From Caryophanales bacterium UBA1427 (GTDB taxonomy: Bacteria > Bacillota_I > Bacilli_A > ML615J-28 > CAG-313): 9,091 nucleotides of DNA. The stretch lies in NCBI GenBank assembly GCA_002329485.1, contig DCTZ01000018.1, positions 58,665-67,755 of the forward strand. The letters are read 5' to 3'. This document shows positions 1-6,425 of this stretch, one piece after another. The notes beneath the pieces are model-generated. The model was not told the origin of the DNA, made no database searches, and was given only the letters and a program-made list of their open reading frames with translations. The position numbers were made by a program, and so were the translations under genes. Positions within the stretch are counted from its first letter, which is position 1. Every line of letters begins with the position of its first letter.

Positions 1-2
1 TA

Positions 3-1721
3 TTTTCCAAGTTCTTACGTTCGGAAGTTGCTCCGTATACCGTCGGAATCGATTCCCCTTATATAATCGATATCGCTTCAACCAGTGTCGTATTTGACGA
101 ACAGATTAACCCGGTAATCAGTCCGATTACTTTGACAAACGACCGTCTCGAATACCATTTAAAAATCGACGGCGAAAATGTTGATTTCGACACTTATGCG
201 ACGTTAAGCGATGAAGTCGGTCTGCAATTCAAAGAAGCCGCATTGGGCAAAGAAATCGAAATCGTTGTTTCCCTTCGTTACAATTGGAACAATTTGACAC
301 CGCTATCCCATACCGTATTGGTTCAGGAAGGTGTCAATGTCTACAACAACGCCGAATTGAAGACAGCTTTTGCGGATCTTGATGTTCACGACATTCATAT
401 TCAACGGAATATCGAAGCAGCCTTGGACGACGACCAATTCTATACTTTAAACGGCGAAAAGATTCCGTTTAACTTCAATGATATTACGAACGAAGAATTG
501 CGCGGCGTACACGGCAACGTTTACCGCCGTTATCACGAAACCTCCATCGGCGAATTGACAATTCACGGCAATTATTTCACCATCGACGGCAGCAAGCTTC
601 CGCTTCTCAAAGGTTTGGATGCCGAAGTTGACGATTTCGGCAACGACATCACCCAACAAGGCGGTTTCGTCGATCCCGATAAAACCATCGTGGCCACGCA
701 ATCCAGTATTTTCCGCAGCGGCGTTGGAACAGCCGGACCGGAAAGCGGTTATGTAAAATACGAAAACATGTACATCATCGGCAATTCCAACTTGCCTGAT
801 TCGGAAGACGACACGATTTCCGGCGGTTACATCGGTTTACGCAACACCCGCGATAAGATGATTGTCGACAATGTACGCATCAACTTTACCACCGATGGTA
901 TCTACACAACCCATACCGGAACCAAGGCCGAAATCAATTATGTTTATATCACCAATTCTTGGGCCGCAAGCATCCTGCTTTGGGGAACCGAAGAAACAAT
1001 CATCAACGATTCCTATCTTGAAAAATCCGGTTCCGCCGCAATCACCGTCGTCGACGACAAAGACGAAGTGGGAGGAATCAACGACCCGGTTGTTTATGTT
1101 AACAATACCGTCATCAACAATATCGCCTCTCGCAACAGTCCGTGGTTTGAAGCTTACCAATTGAAAACCATCGGCTTGTTGGTCAGCCAAATCGAAAGTG
1201 CTTTGCAAGCCATCAACGATTTTGCTTTGAGTCACGGGATTCCGTTTGACAAATCGATTATTGTTACCCCGGAAACCAATCCGGAAGACTCCAGTTTCAA
1301 TTTTGCTTTCTTGTTGCAAAACAGTAACCCAATCACCAATTTTGATAAAAAATTCCAAGTCCGTTTGATTATCGACGGCGTGGAATCTTATCGGACCTTC
1401 AGCGAAACCGAAGAACCGTACAAACATTCGAATGATTTGATCGGCGCTATCGCTTCGCAAGGCGCAGTCTTCATGCCGCTCGGCTATGATTTGGCTTCTG
1501 CCATGGTCCAAAAATTAGCCGAACATCCGGACTATCAAGATGTACTTCAAAACGGTACGGCCCAACAAAAAGAAGATGTCATGATGGCATTGTTTGCGGA
1601 AGCGGTAATCGAAGGAACATTAACCCACAACGACAAATACCTTGAACTCCATCCGGACGTAGTGGTTGCCGGCATTGACTTCAAAGCTATTGCCATCGTG
1701 GAAATGCAAACCAGAAAATAG
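3..1721 (+). CDS. Partial beta-helix-like, probably extracellular protein (5' end outside window)
   Basis: The frame is open from the first bases of the window, so the gene starts upstream and 572 C-terminal residues are visible. A TTG at 132 is only an internal codon. No family is recognised with certainty. The first ~110 visible residues look like an all-beta, Ig-like segment. From about 340 to 1120 short strands recur with N/D/G-rich turns (for example IGELTIHGNYFTIDG, YENMYIIGNS, VYVNNTVINN), the pattern of a right-handed parallel beta-helix (pectin-lyase-like fold). The last ~200 residues look mixed helix and strand. I see no cysteine, no LPXTG motif and no C-terminal membrane helix, so any anchor or signal peptide must be in the missing N-terminal part. 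An extracellular location is inferred from composition and fold. A binding role or a polysaccharide-related enzyme are both possible, but no catalytic site can be assigned. A terminator lies 10 bases after the TAG stop. Confidence 0.75.
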   Translation, partial: FSKFLRSEVAPYTVGIDSPYIIDIASTSVVFDEQINPVISPITLTNDRLEYHLKIDGENVDFDTYATLSDEVGLQFKEAALGKEIEIVVSLRYNWNNLTPLSHTVLVQEGVNVYNNAELKTAFADLDVHDIHIQRNIEAALDDDQFYTLNGEKIPFNFNDITNEELRGVHGNVYRRYHETSIGELTIHGNYFTIDGSKLPLLKGLDAEVDDFGNDITQQGGFVDPDKTIVATQSSIFRSGVGTAGPESGYVKYENMYIIGNSNLPDSEDDTISGGYIGLRNTRDKMIVDNVRINFTTDGIYTTHTGTKAEINYVYITNSWAASILLWGTEETIINDSYLEKSGSAAITVVDDKDEVGGINDPVVYVNNTVINNIASRNSPWFEAYQLKTIGLLVSQIESALQAINDFALSHGIPFDKSIIVTPETNPEDSSFNFAFLLQNSNPITNFDKKFQVRLIIDGVESYRTFSETEEPYKHSNDLIGAIASQGAVFMPLGYDLASAMVQKLAEHPDYQDVLQNGTAQQKEDVMMALFAEAVIEGTLTHNDKYLELHPDVVVAGIDFKAIAIVEMQTRK

Positions 1722-1730
1722 TCGCAAGAT

Positions 1731-1763
1731 TAAAAGCGTGAAAGGGTTCTTTTCACGCTTTTT
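1731..1763 (+). terminator. Rho-independent terminator after the beta-helix gene
   Basis: AAAAGCGTGAAA (1732-1743) pairs perfectly with TTTCACGCTTTT (1751-1762) around a 7-base loop, and a T run ends the right arm. It separates the beta-helix gene from the pncA operon. The A run on the left means it could also work on the other strand. Confidence 0.9.
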
Positions 1764-1783
1764 ATAATTTTTATACATTAAAA

Positions 1784-1812
1784 TTGCAAAACCAAGGTAT
1801 TATAGGTATAAT
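1784..1812 (+). promoter_or_regulatory. Sigma-A type promoter of the pncA-pncB operon
   Basis: TTGCAA (1784-1789) and a perfect TATAAT (1807-1812) are separated by 17 bases. This is close to the vegetative consensus and sits 30 bases upstream of the pncA start. The -10 is part of a palindrome, TATTATA-GG-TATAATA (1798-1813), which could be a repressor site or chance in AT-rich DNA. Confidence 0.8.
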
Positions 1813-1842
1813 AATTAAGAAAGATAGAAAAGAGGAAAAAGC

Positions 1843-2382
1843 ATGAAAAAACTGTTAATTGTGGTCGATTACCAAAATGATTTTGTGGACGGCGCTTTAG
1901 GTTTTCCGGGGGCGGAAAAATTGGATGACATTATTGCAGGAAAAATTCAAGATTACCGAAAAAACAATCAGGAAGTAATTTTTACTTTGGATACGCACCG
2001 ACCGGACTATCTGGAAACCGAGGAAGGAAGAAAACTCCCGGTACCTCATTGTCTTGAAGGAACCAAAGGTCATGAATTGTACGGAAAAGTAAAGGACTTG
2101 GTAAAACCGACCGATTCTGTTTTCATTAAAGATACTTTTCCTTCGCTTGATTTGGGCAATTATTTGAGAGGAAAAGATTATCAGGAAATCGAATTGTGCG
2201 GACTGGTTTCCAATATCTGCGTGTTGTCGAATGCGGTTATCGCGAAAGCCGCCTGTCCGAATGCCAAAATCGTCATCGATGCGAAGGCTACCCTCAGCCA
2301 CGATGCCCGCTTGCATCAAGCAGGCTTGGAAGTAATGAAAGGTTTATTGATGGAAGTAAGGAATTATGAAGAAAACAAATAA
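1843..2382 (+). CDS. pncA: Nicotinamidase (isochorismatase-like hydrolase)
   Basis: A cytoplasmic enzyme that hydrolyses nicotinamide to nicotinate and ammonia, the first step of the deamidating NAD salvage route. The 179 residues match the usual length of compact nicotinamidases. Visible family marks are VVDYQNDFVDG near the N-terminus with catalytic Asp9; TLDTHRPDY with metal ligands Asp50 and His52; PHCLEGTKGHEL with the third ligand His69; catalytic Lys96 in FIKDTF; and nucleophile Cys126 in LVSNICVLSNA, which also carries the cis-peptide position of the family. The ATG has AGAGGA at 1831-1836, six bases upstream. It is the first gene of its operon and its last 17 bases overlap pncB, the next enzyme of the pathway, which supports nicotinamidase over other isochorismatase-family activities. 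Confidence 0.92.
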   Translation: MKKLLIVVDYQNDFVDGALGFPGAEKLDDIIAGKIQDYRKNNQEVIFTLDTHRPDYLETEEGRKLPVPHCLEGTKGHELYGKVKDLVKPTDSVFIKDTFPSLDLGNYLRGKDYQEIELCGLVSNICVLSNAVIAKAACPNAKIVIDAKATLSHDARLHQAGLEVMKGLLMEVRNYEENK

Positions 2383-3808
2383 CGAAAACTATGCCTTGCT
2401 CGTTGACTTTTATGAACTGACCATGGCCAACGGCTATTTTCTGACCGATAAAAAAGACGAAATCGTCTATTTTGATTTATTCTTCCGGAACGTTCCCGAC
2501 AAAGGCGGCTATGCGATTTTTGCGGGACTGGCGCAAGTCATCGAATATATCGAAAACCTGCGTTTTACCGAAGACGATATCGCCTATCTTCGTTCCAAGA
2601 ACCGCTTCGACGAAGGTTTTCTGGCATATTTGAAAGACTTCCGTTTTACGGGCGATATTTATGCGATACCGGAAGGAACCGTGGTCTTTCCGGGCGAACC
2701 GTTAATCACGGTCAGAGCCAAAGCAATCGAAGCGCAACTGGTCGAAACATTTTTGCTTTTAACAATCAACCACCAATCTTTGATTGCCACCAAAGCCAGC
2801 CGGATTATGCGGGCGGCGGGCGAAAGAGTGGTGTTTGAATTCGGAACCAGAAGAGCTCACGGACCGAGCAGCGCCATTTTGGGAGCAAGAGCCGCTTATA
2901 TCGCAGGAGTTGACGGAACTTCCTGCACCCTGACGGATAAACTTTACGGTGTCCCTGCATCCGGTACCATGGCCCATTCCTGGATTCAGATCTTCGATTC
3001 CGAATACGACGCTTTCTACGCATACGCCAAACTTTATCCCGATAATCCGACCTTTCTGGTCGACACTTACAATGTTTTGGAAAGCGGCGTTCCGAATGTC
3101 ATCAAAGTCGTCAAGGAAGTATTGTGGCCTCAGGGCTTGAAAAAATGCAATATCCGAATCGATTCGGGCGACTTGACTTATTTGTCCAAAGAAGCGCGGA
3201 AAATGCTGGATGCTGCAGGACTTACCGATTGCAAAATCGTTGTTTCCAATGCTTTGGACGAAAAACTGATTACCGATTTGCTTAACCAGGGTGCCTCGAT
3301 TGATGCTTTCGGCGTCGGCGAAAAACTGATTACTTCCAAAAGCGATCCCGTTTTCGGCGGCGTCTATAAATTGGTAGCGGTGGAAAAAGACGGCGAAATT
3401 ATTCCGAAAATTAAAATCAGCGAAAATGTCGCCAAAATCACGACCCCGCATTTCAAAACCCTCTACCGTTTCTATGACAAAGCGACCGATAAGGCGTTTG
3501 CGGACGTCATTTGCGTTCACGACGAAATCATCGACGAAAACAAAGAATATCTGCTTTTCCATCCGGAATTTCCTTGGAAGAAAAAGACGGTTACCAATTT
3601 CCGGGTTCGCAACCTCCGAAAACCAATCTTTCTAAACGGAAAGAAAGTTTACACCGAACCTTCTCTTGAAGAAATCCGCGCTTATTGCCAAGAAGAACTT
3701 GCTTCGCTATGGGATGAAGTAAAACGGTTCGACAATCCTCATGTTTATATCGTCGATTTGTCGAAAAAATTATGGGATATCAAAATGTCGTTCCTCAAAA
3801 AAGATTAA
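2366..3808 (+). CDS. pncB: Nicotinate phosphoribosyltransferase
   Basis: Converts nicotinate and PRPP to nicotinate mononucleotide, helped by ATP hydrolysis; this is the entry step of the Preiss-Handler pathway. At 480 residues it has the length of the long bacterial NAPRTases. Family motifs are DFYELTMANGYF at residues 14-25, EFGTRRAHGP at 158-167, GTMAHSW at 200-206, where His204 is at the position of the phosphorylated histidine of the family, RIDSGDL at 264-270 in the phosphoribosyl-binding part, and DAFGVGEKL at 313-321. All active-site blocks are present, so it looks intact. The start lies inside pncA (17-base overlap) behind TAAGGA at 2357-2362, which implies translational coupling and balanced synthesis with the nicotinamidase. 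The product would be passed on to NadD, which is not in this window. Confidence 0.95.
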   Translation: MKKTNNENYALLVDFYELTMANGYFLTDKKDEIVYFDLFFRNVPDKGGYAIFAGLAQVIEYIENLRFTEDDIAYLRSKNRFDEGFLAYLKDFRFTGDIYAIPEGTVVFPGEPLITVRAKAIEAQLVETFLLLTINHQSLIATKASRIMRAAGERVVFEFGTRRAHGPSSAILGARAAYIAGVDGTSCTLTDKLYGVPASGTMAHSWIQIFDSEYDAFYAYAKLYPDNPTFLVDTYNVLESGVPNVIKVVKEVLWPQGLKKCNIRIDSGDLTYLSKEARKMLDAAGLTDCKIVVSNALDEKLITDLLNQGASIDAFGVGEKLITSKSDPVFGGVYKLVAVEKDGEIIPKIKISENVAKITTPHFKTLYRFYDKATDKAFADVICVHDEIIDENKEYLLFHPEFPWKKKTVTNFRVRNLRKPIFLNGKKVYTEPSLEEIRAYCQEELASLWDEVKRFDNPHVYIVDLSKKLWDIKMSFLKKD

Positions 3809-3853
3809 TCTGGCCCAAAACGGCAATAATAATCTTAAAAGGAATGATTGCAA

Positions 3854-4051
3854 ATGAAAAACAAACGACAACTTATGGAACAAATCAAAAGCGACATCGC
3901 GCGCCTGGGCGGAAATTATCCGGTTTTGGCCGTTTACAAAAACAACCGTCTGACGGATTATGCCTTAAGTACCGAAGACAGAGTCGTCGGCGAGGAAAAC
4001 GGAACGGAAACGACTTTAACCGATTTGCTTCGCCATTTGGAAAACGATTGA
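3854..4051 (+). CDS. Small hypothetical protein, 65 residues
   Basis: I do not recognise this protein. It is hydrophilic with no signal peptide or membrane segment, so it is probably cytoplasmic. The likely order is an N-terminal charged helix (about residues 3-19), two or three strands around NYPVLAVYKNN, and a C-terminal helix (TTLTDLLRHLEND). The ATG at 3854 has AAGGA at 3839-3843, ten bases upstream. A TTG at 3848 would add two residues and sits only four bases from that site, so I prefer ATG. It starts 45 bases after pncB with no terminator or clear promoter between them, and is followed at once by a strong terminator, so it is read as the third gene of the NAD salvage operon. Any role there is unknown. 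The frame is supported by a good ribosome site and by its position between pncB and the terminator. Confidence 0.7.
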   Translation: MKNKRQLMEQIKSDIARLGGNYPVLAVYKNNRLTDYALSTEDRVVGEENGTETTLTDLLRHLEND

Positions 4052-4066
4052 TTGCAACCTTTCCCG

Positions 4067-4097
4067 AAATCCCCTTTGGGGGATTTTTTTATTTTTT
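4067..4097 (+). terminator. Rho-independent terminator of the pncA-pncB operon
   Basis: AAATCCCC (4067-4074) pairs with GGGGATTT (4079-4086) over a 4-base loop, followed by two T runs (4084-4090 and 4092-4097). It isolates the sporulation cluster from the operon before it. Confidence 0.92.
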
Positions 4098-4118
4098 AAA
4101 CAAATAACCGGAATTATA

Positions 4119-4153
4119 TCTCGACAAATTATCTTTTCGTAAAGTGATATACT
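4119..4153 (+). promoter_or_regulatory. Spo0A-type promoter of spoIIGA-sigE, with 0A-box-like element
   Basis: A TATACT -10 lies at 4148-4153. No acceptable -35 exists at 16-18 bases. Instead TCGACA (4121-4126) lies 21 bases upstream, within TCTCGACAAA, which resembles the Spo0A box on this strand (core TTCGACA, six of seven bases matched). In B. subtilis the spoIIG promoter likewise uses sigma-A with an overlong spacer (22 bases) and needs Spo0A bound over the -35 region. The same layout here, just upstream of the same gene, makes control by phosphorylated Spo0A at sporulation onset likely. Binding itself is inferred. Confidence 0.65.
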
Positions 4154-4178
4154 TGATTTAGCCGGGGAGGGAGATAGG

Positions 4179-4874
4179 ATGGTACTGTATTGGGATTTGA
4201 TTGTGGCTTCCACAATCCTTGTCAATTACTCTTTTGTCAAAACGCTGCTTGTTTTGTTTAAGGAAAGGGTTGTTTGGTGGCGCATCCTGATTACCCTGGC
4301 CATAAGTCTAGCTTCGCTTTTGATCTACTTTTTTCCGGGAGAACTTCTTTTTTTGCGTTATACCGTAGGGATTTGGATGGGACTTGCGGCTTTTCCGGGC
4401 AAACTGAAAACCAAAACCATTCAGATTGCCGGACTGTATGTTTTGAATTATGCATTTATCGGCAGTTTGGTGATATTCGACATTCAATCGCTTTTCTGGA
4501 TTATTATCTTGCTTTTTTATATAGTCGTTCTTTATCTGATAATCAATTTCAAAATAGGCATAAACCAAGCCAATCTGACATATGATGTTATTATCCTGCC
4601 GGAAAAGCATCTGAAAGCTTATCTGGATACGGGCAATCTCTCAATGTTTGAAGGAAAGCCGCTTGTTTTTTTGGAGGAAAAGTGGAAAAATGCCTGTTTT
4701 GATCACGTGGGTTATGCCAAAATTCGTTCGGTAAACGGAGTATCGGAAACAGAAGTTTACCGAGGACCGCTTTTGCAAATCGGCCAAAAAAGTTACGATG
4801 TTTATTATTGTTTTGCCCAATTGGAAACTTATGACGTCTTGCTTAATTATTTAATGGGGGTTAGTGATGATTAA
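4179..4874 (+). CDS. spoIIGA: Sporulation sigma-E processing protease SpoIIGA
   Basis: A membrane-embedded aspartic protease that removes the pro-peptide of sigma-E in the mother cell after signalling from the forespore. The N-terminal half has about five hydrophobic segments (roughly residues 5-27, 35-52, 56-73, 82-100 and 104-124). The C-terminal half has AYLDTGN with the likely catalytic Asp150, then PLVFLEE, and ends with YDVLLNYLMG, corresponding to the usual F/YDALL motif. The protein has 231 residues, against about 309 in B. subtilis, and the part after the catalytic Asp is shorter, but the core motifs remain. The ATG follows GGAGG (4166-4170) by eight bases. The gene overlaps sigE, its substrate, by eight bases, which settles the identity. 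It is probably driven by the Spo0A-type promoter upstream. Confidence 0.9.
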   Translation: MVLYWDLIVASTILVNYSFVKTLLVLFKERVVWWRILITLAISLASLLIYFFPGELLFLRYTVGIWMGLAAFPGKLKTKTIQIAGLYVLNYAFIGSLVIFDIQSLFWIIILLFYIVVLYLIINFKIGINQANLTYDVIILPEKHLKAYLDTGNLSMFEGKPLVFLEEKWKNACFDHVGYAKIRSVNGVSETEVYRGPLLQIGQKSYDVYYCFAQLETYDVLLNYLMGVSDD

Positions 4875-5577
4875 ATTATTGCTTAGGTTAATTGCTCGGT
4901 TCCTGACGTTTAAAGTGGGCGGGGTTTATTATATCAACAGCACGAACATCCTGCCTGCCCCGCTTTCGGAAAAAGAAGAATTGGCGCTTTTGTTGAGGGT
5001 AAAGGAAGGGGATATCGAAGCGCGCAATACCTTAATAATTCATAATTTGCGCTTGGTCGTGTTTATTGCCAAGAAATTCGAAGGGACCAAAATCAATTTG
5101 GAAGATTTGATCAGCATCGGTTCGATGGGTTTAATCAAGGGCGTCCAGACTTTCAAACTCGAAAAAAACATCAAACTGGCCACCTACGCTTCCCGTTGTA
5201 TCGAAAACGAAATCCTGATGCACCTGCGCAAAACTTACCGAATGCGTCAGGAAATTTCGCTGGACGAAGTTTTAAGCGTCGATTCGGAAGGAAACGAAAT
5301 GGTTTTATCCGACGTTTTGGGCGATTCCGATTCTTCTTCGTTAACCAAGTTAACCGAAGAAGAAAAAAAGGAACGGCTCTATCAGGCCATCGAACATTTA
5401 AGCAAACGGGAAAAGGAAATCATTACGATGCGCTTCGGCCTTTTCGGGCACGAAATTATGACGCAAAAAGAAGTGGCGGATCTCCTCGGGATCTCACAAT
5501 CTTACATATCTCGGTTGGAAAAACGCATAATCGATAAAATGCGTCAGGAAATCGAAACTTTTGTCCGTCCTGCTTGA
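4867..5577 (+). CDS. sigE: RNA polymerase sporulation sigma factor sigma-E (pro-form)
   Basis: Early mother-cell sigma factor, made as an inactive membrane-linked precursor. In the 236 residues, a basic-hydrophobic pro-sequence (about 1-22) ends in VYYINST, matching the VYYIGG processing region of B. subtilis sigma-E. Sigma region 2 spans about 52-121, with NLRLVV, EDLISIGSMGLIKGV and KLATYASRCIENEIL. Region 4 spans about 170-228, with LSKREKEIITMRFGL and the helix-turn-helix TQKEVADLLGISQSYISRLE. These match sigma-E more than other sporulation sigma factors. I start at ATG 4867, six bases after GGGGG (4856-4860). A GTG at 4864 would add one Met but leaves only three bases, and both overlap the end of spoIIGA. 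Translation is probably coupled to SpoIIGA. The pro-sequence is several residues shorter than in B. subtilis. Confidence 0.97.
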   Translation: MIKLLLRLIARFLTFKVGGVYYINSTNILPAPLSEKEELALLLRVKEGDIEARNTLIIHNLRLVVFIAKKFEGTKINLEDLISIGSMGLIKGVQTFKLEKNIKLATYASRCIENEILMHLRKTYRMRQEISLDEVLSVDSEGNEMVLSDVLGDSDSSSLTKLTEEEKKERLYQAIEHLSKREKEIITMRFGLFGHEIMTQKEVADLLGISQSYISRLEKRIIDKMRQEIETFVRPA

Positions 5578-5595
5578 AGAAAAAATTTTCAAAAC

Positions 5596-5625
5596 GCATA
5601 AGATGCATGAAATAAACACATACTC
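5596..5625 (+). promoter_or_regulatory. Candidate sigma-F/sigma-G (forespore) promoter of sigG
   Basis: GCATA (5596-5600) fits the -35 of forespore sigma factors (GYATA/R). CATACTC (5619-5625), 18 bases on, fits the -10 CATNHTA of sigma-G in six of seven bases. Transcription would begin near 5631-5633, at the Shine-Dalgarno sequence. B. subtilis sigG also has its own forespore promoter between sigE and sigG. The match is short and the spacer is at the long end, so this is a candidate only. Confidence 0.45.
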
Positions 5626-5647
5626 CTTATAGGAGGTGTGTTTTTTT
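5614..5647 (+). promoter_or_regulatory. sigG leader hairpin masking the Shine-Dalgarno sequence
   Basis: AAACACA (5614-5620) pairs with TGTGTTT (5637-5643) and CTCCT (5623-5627) pairs with AGGAG (5631-5635) around a TAT loop, with a small internal mismatch. The right arm contains the whole AGGAGGTG ribosome site of sigG, and a run of seven T (5641-5647) follows. In RNA read through from sigE this hairpin would hide the ribosome site and, with its U run, could also terminate transcription. A hairpin that limits translation of read-through sigG mRNA is known in B. subtilis; its presence here is seen in the sequence and its function is inferred. Confidence 0.7.
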
Positions 5648-5648
5648 A

Positions 5649-6419
5649 ATGCGCACGAAAGTGGAAATAACGGGAATCAACACCTCGGAACTGACGGTGA
5701 TTCCTTCTGAACAAGTCATGGAACTAATCAGGCGCAGTCAGGAGGGCGATTACGAAGCACGCGACGAACTTGTCCACGGAAATATCAAATTGGTTTTGAG
5801 CGTCATCAAAAAATTTAACAACCGCGGGGAAAATGTCGACGATTTGTTTCAGGTCGGCGCCATGGGTTTGTTGAAAGCCATCGACAATTTCGATTTTTCC
5901 CACAATGTTAAGTTTTCGACTTATGCGGTGCCGATGATTATCGGCGAAATCAGACGGTATTTGAGGGACAATTCCAAAATCCGGGTTTCGCGCTCTTTGA
6001 AAGATACGGCTTACAAAGCGCTGCAATTTAAAGAAAAATTCGTCGGGGAACATTTCCGGGAACCGACGGTGGAAGAGATTGCGACAGGTTTGGGGCTTGA
6101 TTCGCTCGATATCGTGATTGCCCTTGAAGCGATTCAGGAACCGGTGTCGATTTTTACCCCGATTTTCAATAACGGCGGTGACGAGATTTTTTTAATCGAT
6201 CAGATTGCGGATACAACCAACAGCGAAGAAAAGAAACTCAACCAAATGATTATCGAAGAAGGAATCGCCAGGCTGAACGACCGCTTAAAAAACATTATTT
6301 ACGACCGGTATTATCTGGGCAAAACCCAAATGGAGATAGCCGAAGAAATCGGTATCTCGCAGGCCCAGGTGTCCCGTTTGGAAAAAAGCGCCCTGAAAAT
6401 TATTTTTGACAAAGAATGA
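5649..6419 (+). CDS. sigG: RNA polymerase late forespore sigma factor sigma-G
   Basis: Directs late forespore transcription (spore DNA protection, germination receptors and others in Bacillus). The 256 residues are close to the 260 of B. subtilis. The N-terminus KVEITGINTSEL is the sigma-G signature, which separates it from sigma-F. Region 2 (about 38-108) has LVLSVIKKFNNRGENVDDLF and FSTYAVPMIIGEIRRYLRD. Region 3 (about 112-180) has IRVSRSLKDTAYKALQ. Region 4 (about 200-252) has GKTQMEIAEEIGISQAQVSR. Translation starts at ATG, ten bases after AGGAGGTG (5631-5638). The gene lies 71 bases after sigE, as in Bacillus, but within a leader that holds a masking hairpin and a candidate forespore promoter. 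One oddity is His43 at the site where B. subtilis has Asn45, reported as a contact for the anti-sigma factor CsfB/Gin. Confidence 0.97.
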   Translation: MRTKVEITGINTSELTVIPSEQVMELIRRSQEGDYEARDELVHGNIKLVLSVIKKFNNRGENVDDLFQVGAMGLLKAIDNFDFSHNVKFSTYAVPMIIGEIRRYLRDNSKIRVSRSLKDTAYKALQFKEKFVGEHFREPTVEEIATGLGLDSLDIVIALEAIQEPVSIFTPIFNNGGDEIFLIDQIADTTNSEEKKLNQMIIEEGIARLNDRLKNIIYDRYYLGKTQMEIAEEIGISQAQVSRLEKSALKIIFDKE

Positions 6420-6425
6420 AAATTG

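Noticed and set aside
132..134. TTG as the start of the beta-helix gene
   Set aside because: The frame is open upstream to the window edge with protein-like sequence, and no ribosome site precedes the TTG, so it is an internal Leu codon.
837..1511. Long open frame on the minus strand (224 codons) opposite the beta-helix gene
   Set aside because: It has no ribosome site or promoter, and its protein has the odd D/V/G-rich composition typical of a reverse frame. The plus-strand frame has clear structural repeats.
1799..1827. Divergent minus-strand promoter from the symmetric TATAAT at 1799-1804
   Set aside because: No -35 match (CTATCT) lies at 17 bases, and no minus-strand gene lies upstream to be driven by it.
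2759..3562. Minus-strand open frame of 267 codons opposite pncB
   Set aside because: pncB carries all motifs of its family here; the opposite frame is a by-product of codon use.
3772..4107. Plus-strand 111-codon frame that spans the end of pncB, the small gene and the terminator
   Set aside because: It runs through the terminator hairpin, and its composition (rich in R, K, G and Q) is that of a shifted frame. The 65-residue frame has the better start and ends before the terminator.
5605..5631. Second candidate sigma-G promoter, GCATG (5605-5609) with CCTTATA (5625-5631)
   Set aside because: It would start transcription inside or after the sigG ribosome site, and the spacer is only 15 bases. 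The GCATA/CATACTC pair fits better.
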